From NCBI GenBank assembly GCA_963920765.1, contig OY987250.1, positions 7,936,001 to 8,000,000 on the forward strand: a DNA stretch of 64,000 nt, in the 5' to 3' direction. The DNA comes from Ulota crispa. Its lineage: Eukaryota > Streptophyta > Bryopsida > Orthotrichales > Orthotrichaceae. This document shows, piece after piece, positions 50,001 through 58,800 of this stretch (positions within the stretch are counted from its first letter, which is position 1; every line of letters begins with the position of its first letter). The translations under genes were made by a program, and so were the position numbers. Under the pieces are notes generated by a model. The model saw only the letters and a program-made list of their open reading frames with translations, had not been told where the DNA came from and ran no database searches.

Positions 50001-52848
50001 TCCTTTGGTTTTGTTTTTTTTCCAAAATAATAAAAACTGAGTAAAATAAAGGACTTCAAAGTTTATTTTAGAGTAGAGAATCTAGAACTACCTGCAAACA
50101 AATATTCCTCATAACTTTCATCTCATTTATCAGAATTGAATGATTCAAAGCTCCCCACGTCTATATAATTCTAAAGAACCTATTTCAGAGTTTTATTTGA
50201 AGAAAATGAAATTTTTAAAGAAGTTTTTGGCTGCCCCTCGAACACCATTTTTCATAAATTCATGCATAACTTCTTCATCAAATGTCAGAATGAAGAAAAA
50301 ATTAGATGCCCACGTAGATCTTTGAATTCCCCACTTCCAATAAAAGTTTCAGAAAATTGCAAAAAAATTAGATTAGCCATAGGTACATGCCTGAAATCCC
50401 ATTTGTCCCCCAAGGGGACTTTGGTCCTTAAGGGGTTAAATTGGGAAAATGCGGTCCCCAAAGTTACCTTAAACCAGATTTGAAGGTATCAGATTCAGTT
50501 AGAGCCACTAAGATTTTTTCCTTTGCAAATTCCTCCTCTCAAATGAAGACACGTGTACCAAAAAAACGTTGCTTAAACCTAGAGCTGGGTTTAAGGTGAT
50601 CACCTTCAACCTTCAGAAGTCCCAAATTTGAACATAGTTCCCAAATTAGCAAATATGGCATTCCTTGTTATGTGAGGTGATTTGCAAGAATCTTTCATTG
50701 GATTTTCAGTAGGACATGTGTCTTCGAATTATTCTACTCTTCATTTGTACGCAAACATTTGAATCCTTTGAAGTTTTCACAGTTTTTGAACTTTTCGAAG
50801 CTTTCGTAGTTTTTGCATGAGTGGTGCCACTTGGTTCTTGTCTTTTGTGAACTGTATTTGCTAGTAAAATCCTCCCATCTCAGCACCCACGAGTTCAAAA
50901 AGCTTTGAAACTCTAGAATCAAACAAGGGATTGCTTGAATGGAAGGTTGGTTGACAAGCAAGGCCTTGGAAATGCTGAGTGAGTTTAGTTGTTTTGAAGA
51001 GATTTTTGGTGATCTAGAGTGAATTTGATGATGATTTCTTCAAAGCCTTACATCAATGATGAAATATCTTGAAGGAATAATAAAAAAATACTCACTTCAA
51101 ATCACCAAAATATTCTCACAAATGCAACATTCAAGATCCCAAAATCGATTTCGTGAAAGAGTTTTCCCCAAATTAACGATTATCAGAGCTTTGAAACTCT
51201 AGAATCAAGCAAGGGATTGCTTTGAATGAATGGAAGGTTGGTTGAGAAGCAAGGGATTTTTGGAAATGCTGAGTGAGTTTTAGTGTGGTGGGATAATTGG
51301 CGGGGGGAATGGCAGATCGGAGATCCGGCGGTGGTGTTTCTGGATGAGCCCAGCAGTGGCATGGACCCCGTGACGAGGCGGGCCATGTGGAACCTCATCG
51401 CCACGGCGGTGGCGGAGAAGAGCATGAGCGCCGTGCTGACGACGCACAGCATGGCCGAGTGCGAGGCTTTGTGCGGCCGCGTCGGCGTCATGGTGGCCGG
51501 TCGCTTGGTCTGCTTGGGCTCCGTTCAGCACATCAAGTCTCGCTTCGGCCAAGGTGACTGACTTCCTCCATAGTATATGCATTCTAAAGTCTAAACTTTC
51601 ATCTCTTCAAAAACTTGCTAAACTTGCTATTCCTTAAAGTTTTTCATTTGAGCTCAAAATTTGGTTCTTAGTCACACAATCTTGGTTCACTGCTCATGGC
51701 TCATTGTTTTACACTCACAAAATAGCATCTGCTTTGAGGTCAAGGGAAGGGGAATAAATGACAATAATAAAACCTTGTACTATACAATGGTTGCTTGGTT
51801 GACGTCAACCTTTGTAACAGAAACAATTGGATGAAATCACAGCCCCACTCCCCTTTTGTCTAGAGCATGTATTATGAGCTTGGTCAAGGTCAAGTGCTTG
51901 CATATGATCAATACTTGCTTTTCATCAATGCCCATTTTGACTCAAATAGTTAGAAAGATGTTTGACATAGGTGAGAAAACACCTCCAAAGTTGCAATTAG
52001 TAGAACTAGGCAAAGTAATGCAAATGGAGTGCTTCTTTATGATCAATGTTTGGATATGATTAACATTTTTTTCTAGCCCAAACTGTTGACCTTATCTAAG
52101 CACCATTGTATACAACTGTAAGAGGACTTTAGTATTTGGACAAAAAAATCTAAATTCACAACTCATGGATCCCGCTTATGGTATTAGCATTCCCCACCTT
52201 GAAGCCTCAATAGACCAGACAGGATATCCAAAACCAACACATCTTGCATCAAGCATAGTATTCTCTTACAAAGCAATTATTCGTTTCCTGAGCGCTGTTC
52301 AAAGAGGGATTGTAATGCACTTTTGGATAATTTGTACAAAAGTGACAACGATCCAAAGCTTAATTTGACCTAACCGCAACACAAGATCTGATTTCTACGT
52401 GGTGGACATTCTCAGTAGTACTCTCTACAGTGCTTTTTATTTTCTAGTTTCTTTTGCTGTTTGAGAAGGTTATTATACTTGGTTTTGATCCTTTTTTTTT
52501 CCATGGTTGTATGGAGCAGGCTACACCGTGGAACTGCAGTGCTCAAAGTCGTCCTCTCTTACTAAGCTTCACTGCTTCCTGAACACCCAATTCCCGGGTG
52601 CTTGCAATCTGGAGGAGGAGCACATGCTGAGAGTGAAGTACTCGCTGCCGCAGGAGGGCCTGTCACTCTCGCATGTCTTTGCATCTTTGGAGGCGGTCAA
52701 ACAGGATCTGGACCTGGAGGATTACAGTGTCAGCCAAAGCACGCTGGAGCAGGTTTTCTTGACATTGGTTAATGGCAACGACGTCGACTGCCCCGCAGCA
52801 GCAGCCAAACTAGGCATCACCACAGAGCTCCAAACCCTAAATCCCTAA
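29001..52848 (+). CDS. ABCA1: full-size ABCA transporter (ABCA1/AOH type), 28 exons
   Basis: Exons: 29001-29264, 29923-30138, 31047-31302, 31457-31518, 32375-32467, 32684-32725, 32906-33124, 33881-34009, 34117-34182, 34558-34656, 35476-35540, 35654-35712, 36174-36344, 37264-37399, 37789-37903, 38557-38861, 39790-39994, 40862-41169, 41771-42200, 43105-43414, 44277-44740, 45445-45684, 45853-45936, 46654-46924, 47636-47831, 48627-48969, 51316-51553, 52520-52848. They total 5715 nt = 1904 aa; Arabidopsis ABCA1 is about 1880 aa. Layout is TMD1-NBD1-TMD2-NBD2. NBD1: Walker [10 protein letters not shown] at 726-734, Q-loop CPQQN, signature LSGGM at about 825, Walker B VVFLDEP at 845-851, H-loop [13 protein letters not shown]2: Walker [10 protein letters not shown] at 1603-1611, CPQFN, SGGNK at about 1703, Walker B VVFLDEP at 1722-1728, LTTHSM. 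Both ATP sites look complete. The family moves lipids or amphiphiles across membranes; the substrate in plants is not settled. An in-frame ATG at 28950 would add 17 residues; 29001 was preferred for its +4 G. Introns hold many repeats. Confidence 0.95.
30246..30797. mobile_element. Harbinger-like miniature element in ABCA intron 2
   Basis: GAGCATCATCAACC and its inverse GGTTGTTGATGATGCTC with TAA on both sides (30243-30245, 30798-30800). Inside, about 30476-30575 is a minisatellite of about 30 bp (GCATTRGRAAATGAGCAAAT). No coding region. Confidence 0.75.
31614..32313. mobile_element. miniature inverted-repeat element (family L), in ABCA intron 4
   Basis: ATATTGCGTTTAGGTTGC at the left pairs with GCAACCTAAACGCAATAAT at the right. 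About 700 bp, with no transposase. A shorter relative lies at about 20185-20455. The target duplication is not resolved. Confidence 0.6.
33449..33715 (+). repeat. polypurine-containing dispersed repeat, ABCA intron 7
   Basis: Begins CTCTATTATAAAGCATTCAG, then TTAGTCACAAGAA, then about 150 bp almost free of pyrimidines (GAGGGGGAGAGGGAG). The same order occurs at 17871-18062 and inverted at 37441-37683, sharing CAAAGAGAGGAACAAGTTG with the latter. Confidence 0.6.
34728..35309. mobile_element. Stowaway-like miniature transposon in ABCA intron 10, 582 bp
   Basis: CTCCCTCCGTCCCA and TGGGACAGAGGGAG ends with TA on each side (34726-34727, 35310-35311). Same family as 2776-3360 in opposite orientation, with the same internal about 170-bp tandem subrepeat (CACCCAARTTCCATGCAAAA). 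Confidence 0.8.
35865..35925 (+). repeat. short dispersed repeat in ABCA intron 12, also at 24517-24575
   Basis: Both copies read TAGTCCCTCCATTTATTAC-like, then CAATGRMATGTGGAYAACAA and AGAGCT. Probably the edge of a larger repeat of unknown class. Confidence 0.5.
36484..36627. mobile_element. CACTA-type miniature element in ABCA intron 13
   Basis: 144 bp, CACTAGAAGAAAAATGTGTT inverted at the right as ACACATTTTTCTTCTAGTG, with a perfect 3-bp duplication TCT (36481-36483, 36628-36630). CACTA ends with 3-bp duplications define the CACTA/En-Spm superfamily. The whole element can fold into one hairpin. Confidence 0.85.
37441..37683 (-). repeat. polypurine-containing dispersed repeat, inverted copy, ABCA intron 14
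   Basis: Reverse complement of the repeat at 33449-33715: pyrimidine-rich on this strand, ending with the complement of AAAGCATCAAGTGTT. The two copies lie about 3.7 kb apart in inverted orientation inside the same gene. Confidence 0.55.
38882..39100. mobile_element. TA-flanked miniature element (family T), copy 3, ABCA intron 16
   Basis: AGGTAGGAGCACCTA and TAGGTGCTCCTACCT with TA at both borders (38880-38881, 39101-39102). 219 bp, nearly entirely self-complementary. Confidence 0.75.
39253..39493. mobile_element. miniature element (family G), copy 2, ABCA intron 16
   Basis: Aligns by eye with 3416-3660 (TTGTGAGTGTAAAATGGTGAGC, AAAATCAATAAA, TTTCAAGAGATGA, CTCACAATTTAGCATT). No clear target duplication is left. 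Confidence 0.6.
40597..40765 (+). repeat. minisatellite of about 27-30 bp in ABCA intron 17
   Basis: About six units of the type AACATTGCACAAGTTTGAA with variable linkers. Purely intronic (intron 39995-40861). Confidence 0.8.
41170..41770. repeat. ABCA intron 18: two repeat segments and an AAC microsatellite
   Basis: About 41175-41480 matches 55770-56090 (GCCCAATTGAG, GACACTCATTGTTGCCAACR, GAAGTCAAAATG). About 41503-41746 is a family X miniature element (TAAATTGGGAAAA to TTTTCCCAATTTA, then ATGGTGTTA). AACAACAACAGCAACAAC follows up to the acceptor at 41769-41770. Confidence 0.6.
42217..42546. mobile_element. Mutator-like miniature element (family M), copy 3, ABCA intron 19
   Basis: 330 bp; GGGGAAAGTCTTATGGATAC to ATCCATAAACTTTCCC; flanks ATTTCTTAA / TTTTCTTAA (9 bp, one mismatch). 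The left duplication begins 7 bp after the GT of the donor at 42201. Confidence 0.75.
43489..44010 (+). repeat. tandem repeat of about 190-230 bp in ABCA intron 20
   Basis: Three diverged units (about 43489-43720, 43721-43908, 43909-44010), each with GCAAGCGCCAA- or GCACCAACC-type text. The first two also share TACAATTTGAARACTTATT and ATGAAAATCCTAATAAA. Confidence 0.65.
44851..45262 (+). repeat. minisatellite in ABCA intron 21, alternating units
   Basis: About ten copies of a unit around GTTGTCCATGCTGGAATCAG followed by GGTGCAAACGTATGTG or GGTGTGGATGTTAGGGCGAT; the two tails tend to alternate, giving a higher-order period of about 70-80 bp. Intron bounds are 44741-45444. Confidence 0.85.
46091..46344. 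mobile_element. miniature element (family X), ABCA intron 23
   Basis: ATTAATTTGGGAAAAAAT at the left, TTTCCCAAATTGACGAATAC at the right. The internal order CATTTGTGAGAA, GTCTTGAAGGAAATATCATA, AAATTCACTCTAAATCA is shared with 47972, 48361 and 51100. Confidence 0.6.
46981..47295. mobile_element. Mutator-like miniature element (family M), copy 4, ABCA intron 24
   Basis: GGGAAAATTTGATGAATACC to CATCAAATTTTCCC, 315 bp; 9-bp flanks TAAAATCTA / TAAACTCTA with two mismatches. Confidence 0.7.
47972..48213. mobile_element. miniature element (family X), ABCA intron 25, first copy
   Basis: CACCATATTTGATAAATTGG at the left and CCAATTTATCATATATCGTG at the right. Neighbouring copy 48361-48614 lies in the same orientation in the same intron. 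Confidence 0.65.
48361..48614. mobile_element. miniature element (family X), ABCA intron 25, second copy next to a splice acceptor
   Basis: ATTCATTAAATTGGGAAAAA at the left, TTTTCCACATTTAATGAATA at the right. Its right end is about 12 bp from the exon 26 acceptor AG (48625-48626). The only good pyrimidine tract before that exon (about 48583-48597) lies inside the element. Confidence 0.65.
49507..50439. mobile_element. TTAA-flanked element (family P), ABCA intron 26
   Basis: TTAA, CCCCTAAAGGACCAAG at the left; CTTTGGTCCTTAAGGGG, TTAA at the right; 925 bp between. Full-length relative of 766-1723 and 53428-54366. No transposase. The right TTAA abuts a family X element (about 50436-50661). Confidence 0.7.
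50436..51283. repeat. ABCA intron 26: family X copies and a direct repeat before exon 27
   Basis: Family X copy at about 50436-50661, and a right-end fragment at about 50985-51180. The segment AGCTTTGAAACTCTAGAATC to GGAAATGCTGAGTGAGTTT occurs at 50909-50985 and again at 51188-51281, flanking that fragment; the second copy stops about 34 bp from the acceptor AG (51314-51315) of exon 27. Confidence 0.65.
51575..52195. mobile_element. two family G fragments in ABCA intron 27
   Basis: About 51575-51735 is an inverted left part of family G (GTTTTACACTCACAAAATAGCA) and about 52070-52190 a direct right part (CTCATGGATCCCGCTTATGG, TAGCATTCCCC). Their orientation does not give one simple element, so a rearrangement or two insertions is likely. 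Confidence 0.5.
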
Positions 52849-53427
52849 ACCCTAAAATCCTGAATTCTTGGAGAGCATTTGGACCTCAGAGTTGGCAGAC
52901 TCAACATGGTCTGCGAATTGCAACCGGGGTTGGAGTATATCCAGGGATTTTTTGCTTTTTTTTTCCTTTCTTTCTGGGTTTTTCAACTTGGAATGTTGTA
53001 CTTTGCACTAAACCATCATTTTTTGGGGTTAAAAAGCATTGTTTTGTAGATTGCTAATATTTAGGGTAGCGAACAAATTGTGATTTCAGATGTGGTAGCT
53101 TTAAATGCATGTATATTATTATTTCAATGGAGTAAGATTCAGAAACTAGGTTTTTTATTTGTTTTGTTTTTCCAGCATCAACAAGTAAGGGTGTCTGATT
53201 TAAGGGGCGGGTCACACTGGTCCAGGCCTCTGTAATTTACGTTTTCTAAAAACAAATGCACAAAGTAACAAATTAACCCTCGGCAACATGCACAAATTGA
53301 GCCCAATAGTTTCCTAAAAAAAGTTTGCATGTGGCATATGCCACATGTTAATCACTGTGCAACTTCTGCAGTAGCAGAGCCACCATGTTCCCTAGCACGG
53401 TTGTAGTTGAAGCCAGCTTTTCTATTC
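52849..53427. other. 3' flank of the ABCA gene
   Basis: Begins with telomere-like CCCTAAACCCTAAAA immediately after the stop and probably includes the 3' UTR. No clear AATAAA was found and no other feature was recognised. Confidence 0.5.
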
Positions 53428-54366
53428 TTAACCCCTAATGGTCCAAGCCCTTTTTCCTGTGAAAGTCATTGAAAACTGTCACTTCTAGGGCAATGAATAG
53501 AAAGGTAGAAACATTGATTTTTTATATAAAAAAATCCAATCGTAGGATCCTATCCTAGACTTTGGAGGGTACTTGTGGAAAAAAGTCAGCTCATTCTAGA
53601 TGTAGAGGAGTGGGATATTGACATTTGAAGTGCAAAAAAAAGTTTGTTTCTGTGCTGCCCAAAAATTTTAGAAGCCTTTGACCTCTCTTATATCAAAAAA
53701 ATTGCTCTACGCAAAATTGAGGTTTATTTTGTCCATGTAGAAGACCAAATTCAATATGTGTGGGAGAATTTTCAAATGAATTGGAGGTAGGAATCATACT
53801 TTGTAAAATCTTGCAATGCTATAACGCCATGGAATTTGCATATACGCTAGGCAAAATTGGAGGATTTATGTAAATTTCAGAAATTTGAATTACTTTGATC
53901 CAAATGGTGAAAACCAAGGAATCTTAGTCTACTATGACTTGGAAAAAAAAAGTTGAAAAAAAGAGTAAAGCATCAAACTTTACAAGGGGCTCAAAGGAAT
54001 GGAGGTTTGGGAGTCCCATACTTGCTTGCAAATTAAATCTTTTCACTCATCAATCAAAATTGAATGATTCAAAACTTCCCACATATATACAAATCTTAAG
54101 AACCAAATTTGTTATTTTTTTTAAAAGCAATTTTTGAAGAATTTTTTTGGGCTGCCCAAATTGCTCGCCCTCCCCTATTGTTCAAAAATTCACGCATAAC
54201 TTCTTCAATAAATGTTGGAATTAAGAAAAAATTAAATTTGCTCATACGTCTTTGAATTCCCCGCCATCCTCAAAAATTTCAAAAAATCATAAAAATTGAT
54301 TTAGTCATAAGTACATGCCCAAGGTCCATTTGTTCCCAAGGGGACACTCGAGCCTTTAGAGATTAA
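53428..54366. mobile_element. TTAA-flanked element (family P), about 930 bp
   Basis: CCCCTAATGGTCCAAGCC at the left after TTAA; right end decayed (CCTTTAGAGA) before TTAA at 54363. The body matches 762-1727 closely (TGTGGGAGAATTTTCAAATG, CATATATACAAATCT). Confidence 0.65.
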
Positions 54367-54859
54367 ACCTCCAATTTTCACATTTTTCAAATTTCCGCAT
54401 TCTCAAATGCATCTAACCGTAGGCTCCTCTAATTCACTTGTACAAGCATTAATCTTAAATAATTTAGAGTGCAAACCTCCATTGATTGCAAGATATTAAT
54501 GCTTAAACTTAAATAAAACGGTTCTTCTATCTCTTGCCAAAGATGAGGCTTTGAGTGTTTTCATCAACTGAGTTGCAATTTGCAAATATGTAATTCTAGG
54601 AAGTAAGATTATATAAATTACATATAACATGAAAAAAGGAAAACCGTCTAACTACATGTAAATTGAAAGTTTATAATGCTCAATAAAATGTAGAAAGACA
54701 ATTTTGAAATTGGTTTAAAATTACAATTAGTAAATAATAAAAGGTAAAGGTAAACCTCATGCAATTTATTTATTCTATATCAAATTCCTACAAATCCTTT
54801 CATGAAATTTACAACAGAAGCATTTTTTATGGATTTAGTGTATTGGGCCATTCACCTCC

Positions 54860-54980
54860 TTCAGCACCAATCTTGAAGGAATCATCAAAAAACTCACTTT
54901 AATTCATCAATATATTCTCACAAATACAGAATTCAATATTCCCAAAATCAAGACTTTTTCCCAAATTAACAAATAATATG
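54860..54980. mobile_element. family X right-end fragment
   Basis: CTTGAAGGAATCATCAAAAA through TTTTTCCCAAATTAACAAAT matches the right half of the family X elements in the ABCA introns. Confidence 0.5.
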
Positions 54981-55769
54981 CTCATAAGTTTTTTCTATAG
55001 TTGAAAACTGTTTAAAATTGTGATTTGCTCTAAAGTTTAGAACAGACCAAAATGTGGTTTCTTAATTTGATGGCCTTTGAAGCTTGGGTCCCTTCCAACA
55101 ACATTTTCTGTGATCAATCATTAATGTGCATAAAAAATGCCTTTGGTGTGTTCAGTCAAGCATTTTAACATGACAAACCTCAAACGATCTAATTTACCAA
55201 AGACCCTTCTAGATTTTAGGCGAGGTTGTTAATTTAAGATTTAAAAAAATCATCAACGTACGATAAATCTTTTTCGGTAGTTTCAAACAAAACTAAATGA
55301 CTTAAGGTAGCCAATTTTGTACAAATCGTTTACTCATTCTTAAACATGAATCGATTCTTGCATCAATTCTTTGTCTAATAAATGCAGCTAAGTAAAAATA
55401 ATCATTTGCAACTTTTAAAATTTTCTTTGCACAAAAGTAAGATATGGTTCTACAAATGAAACCGCTCCACAGTTTACTCATTTCTTAGCAACATGTACAC
55501 CTAGTTTACAACACTACATGGAATATGAGTCTACTAGTCAGAAAGAGCTGCGCTGCTCCTAAAAAATGGATGCTCCTGATTAGAGCAAAATGGACATCAT
55601 GAGGGGTAGAAAAGAACCACTCTGAAAAAAACCTCTTAGAGATTGGCAGGTTTCATGTACTAATCCTACGGAAAAGAGTCAAAGACTCTACACCAAACTT
55701 ACTCTCCTTGCCAAACCTTGTGGAAGATGAAGTTCCAGTTCAATGTTGCTTATGAAGCTTGGCGCAAAA

Positions 55770-56300
55770 TATGGTTCACATTGGACTGCCCGTCTGTCCG
55801 GTTGCCCGACCGCCCAAAGTGCCCAATTGAGTTCATGTCTGTATGATGTAGTCAACTCATAGTTTATTTTAAAAAATAGTACAAAATGATTTTAAAAACT
55901 TACTTAGTACATGCTAGTGACACTCATTGTTGCCAACATGAAGTCAAAATGCAGATTCAAGGTCATATCACATAATAAAAATGAAAAATGGTAATTTGGT
56001 GTTTTCATTTTAGGTCAAAAACCCTAAATATGATTTAAAAACACAAGCGGCCGGACACTGCCTTTTTGGGTGGTCCTCTTGTGTTGTTCAACAGCCTAAA
56101 GTTGCCCAAAGTAACAACCCTGCATATCACATAGTAAAAATGAAAAATAATGATTTGATTCTTTCCTTTTTAGGTCAAAAACCCTAAATATGCCCTAAAA
56201 TGAGAGAGGACATGTCTGTCCACTTGTGCTGTTTGTTTTGTGCGTCTGCTTGGGCTGTCCAATAGCAAAATCTTGCACCTAAGGCAACAACCCTGATGTG
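55770..56300 (+). repeat. dispersed repeat related to ABCA intron 18
   Basis: Shares GCCCAATTGAGYTCATGTC, GTCAACTCATAG, GACACTCATTGTTGCCAAC and AGGTCAAAAACCCTAAATAT with 41175-41480. An internal part from about 55966 is repeated at about 56123 (CACATAGTAAAAATGAAAAA, TAGGTCAAAAACCCTAAAT). Confidence 0.55.
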
Positions 56301-56369
56301 CAATGACTTGAAGGGGCGGGCGAGAGCTTTGTTGTGTTCATTGATTGCCACTTTTGCTTGACATACTTA

Positions 56370-56492
56370 GGGTATGTTCACACTTGGTGTTAGGAGGGAT
56401 ATTAGCAAAGGGAAATTAGGTGTATTTGGACACACCTTTAGATGGCATTCATATTGCTAATATCCCTCCTAACACCAACTGTGAACATACCC
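56370..56492. mobile_element. Tourist/Harbinger-like miniature element, 123 bp
   Basis: GGGTATGTTCACA to TGTGAACATACCC with TTA on both sides (56367-56369, 56493-56495). Arms continue as TTGGTGTTAGGAGGGATATT, giving an almost complete hairpin. Confidence 0.8.
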
Positions 56493-56689
56493 TTAGATTG
56501 ATTGCAAGTTTTGCTTGACATATTTTATAGTCTCAACAAAGTTTGTGTTTGAAGCAAATGTCCTGTAGAGCCCATGTGGTATTGCAAACCAAACAATCCA
56601 TGCAAGACATGATTGTATGTATTAGGGTTTCCCCATGGGAATTTTTACTTTTTTTTACCAAGAATCTAAGAATAAGAAATGGGCTTCTA

Positions 56690-56730
<41 letters not shown>

Positions 56731-57609
56731 CAAAAGCACAACTATAAGAAAGAATTAGAACATCTAACTCTACATATGCATATACTGTAGGTTGGGAGCA
56801 GATTCGGCACGTCTCTGCCAAATCAATTATTTTTTGAGAAAAACCCAATTACGCATTTGATTTCATAATTAAACAAGATTAGGTACTTTCAAAAAATGTT
56901 ATTATTATTTGGCATTCAACCAATTCTTTTCGTAGAATGAAGCATTTTCTAAACATCTTCCACTTTCTAAAATTAGCCCTCGGTATAAATTTGCAGTAGA
57001 TTTGGCCCTCTTGGAATCAACCTTGACCTTCCATTGTAAGTAAGTTTAATGACTTTTATAATATTTGACATTTCAATTTTTTGATTTGTTTGACATTAGA
57101 CACTTTTGAGGAATAATTTATAAAATAATTAGGCAAAGTTTTGGAGAATTATTTTATGCCAAATTTGCTACCAACCTACAGTATACTTATATCAAACGTT
57201 GTTCAATTCATTTTGAATCACACTTGGAAAACTATACACGTTAAACAAGTAATTTAATTACTTTTTAGTAGAGTACTAAATAATTCTTATTTAAAACCGA
57301 CCAGTTTGTACACAAGATAGGTGCTTAATAAGAAACCAAATAACCAAATATAAGGAACTTTCTATTAGAAAAAAAAAATTATGCACGTAGATAAATTTAT
57401 AGCTTGAGTGCACATTCTCAAGGATATTATATAGTAGCAAATTAAGATTTAATGAAAGCATATTAAAAATTAATTAATATTAAAAAAATTGGAGGATAAT
57501 GACAACAAGTGTTCAATTTTCAAAAAATATAAAAAAAATTAGTTACCCATGCAAAGTGAGAATTTATTTGATGAATCCAACATCTATCATAGCCAATGAT
57601 GAGCTTTAG

Positions 57610-58800
57610 TAAGAACATGTTGCTAACAAGGCAAAGAAGCAGGCACAAGATCAAACCTTCTCCTCAATTGAGACTTCATTGGATGATATTTTGATAAATG
57701 AAATTAGTATTGATCCTTGCAAGTTACGAAAATGCAGTAGCTACTTTGACAAGTGCATGAGCTTGACGTGGACTCCAACTCCTCCAACAACTGAATTTCA
57801 CTTTGAAATGCACACAAAGATTCAATTTACAAGAATTGTTTCTATTGCATGAGCAATTTTCAGGAGAAGCTTCTTATTTCAAGTGTCACCAAATGTATCC
57901 AACTCCTTGTACTTGCAACCCAAATTGAGTTTTCCCAATTTTTAGAGATTGGCATGAAGTACCTTGTAGCAATGCTATGGTCCCACACGGATGAAAACCA
58001 AATCCGCAACTTTCTAGATTCAGAGCAATTATCTTGACAAATGACAAATGACTTGTACCAGCGCTTGGAGGGATTCAATGCAAAGAGTTCCTTGGAACTA
58101 GTGAAAACCATGCTATGCGGTTTTTTGAAGAGTTCCATGAATTCCTCAACTATGAAGGCAAGATTGCACAATCACAAAATGTCTCAACTCACAATGAATG
58201 AAGCCACAAACCGTTCAAAGAGTTGACATGTAGCGGTCTTTGCTATAATAGAAGAACTAGACTTCCTGCAAATTACTGTTATGCAAGAATGTCAAAAGGA
58301 AGGTCAAGAATTCCAAGCTATGAACGTCATGCACATGTTGTCGCAGTTTGCGTACTTGTACGTTGAGTTGCGAGGTTTGAATAGTACACAAGAGGTGGTT
58401 GAGACTTTGATAGCAAACACAACATGTTGTCCTTGCTACTATCAAAGTTCAAAAGCATTGTACAAGGTCTTTCTACTAATTTAGTTGTTCACTTGCAAGG
58501 AGCAAAGAAAAGTGGGCTCAACTCTTGCTCATGGTTTTCCAACACGTTCTCAAAGGGCGCTTGTTCTTGTCACTTCAACAATGGCTTGCTTTGTTTCGGC
58601 AGTGGATTTGGGTTTTGAAATCTAAGAATTTTAAACCATCTGCAAAAATCTTGCATCTAATAACCCAATATGTTTTGACATTTCCCTTGAAGGAGCAAAA
58701 AGCCATTTTTTATTCATTGGATACCAATGACAATGTGCACAAAAGCTCTTGTGATTTGTTAGAGGCGCACTTGTTGTGGTTGAAGCATTTGATCTAGAAA
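57610..58800 (+). pseudogene. decayed intronless open region of unknown family
   Basis: Successive open stretches in different frames follow one another without introns and look protein-like: SFLEIGMKYLVAML-type text near 57930, GFNAKSSLELVKTML near 58080, FAYLYVELRGLNSTQEVVET near 58350, LHLITQYVLTFPLKEQKAIF near 58655, ending LLEAHLLWLKHLI. Codon-like composition contrasts with the flanks. I do not recognise the family, and no transposase motif is evident. It lies inside the inverted-repeat structure, so it may be the element's old gene or a captured host sequence. It is broken in several places. Confidence 0.35.

Noticed and set aside
56690-56728. A(38) run as the tail of a LINE or SINE
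   Set aside because: No body with LINE reading frames or SINE promoter boxes precedes it and no target duplication was seen.
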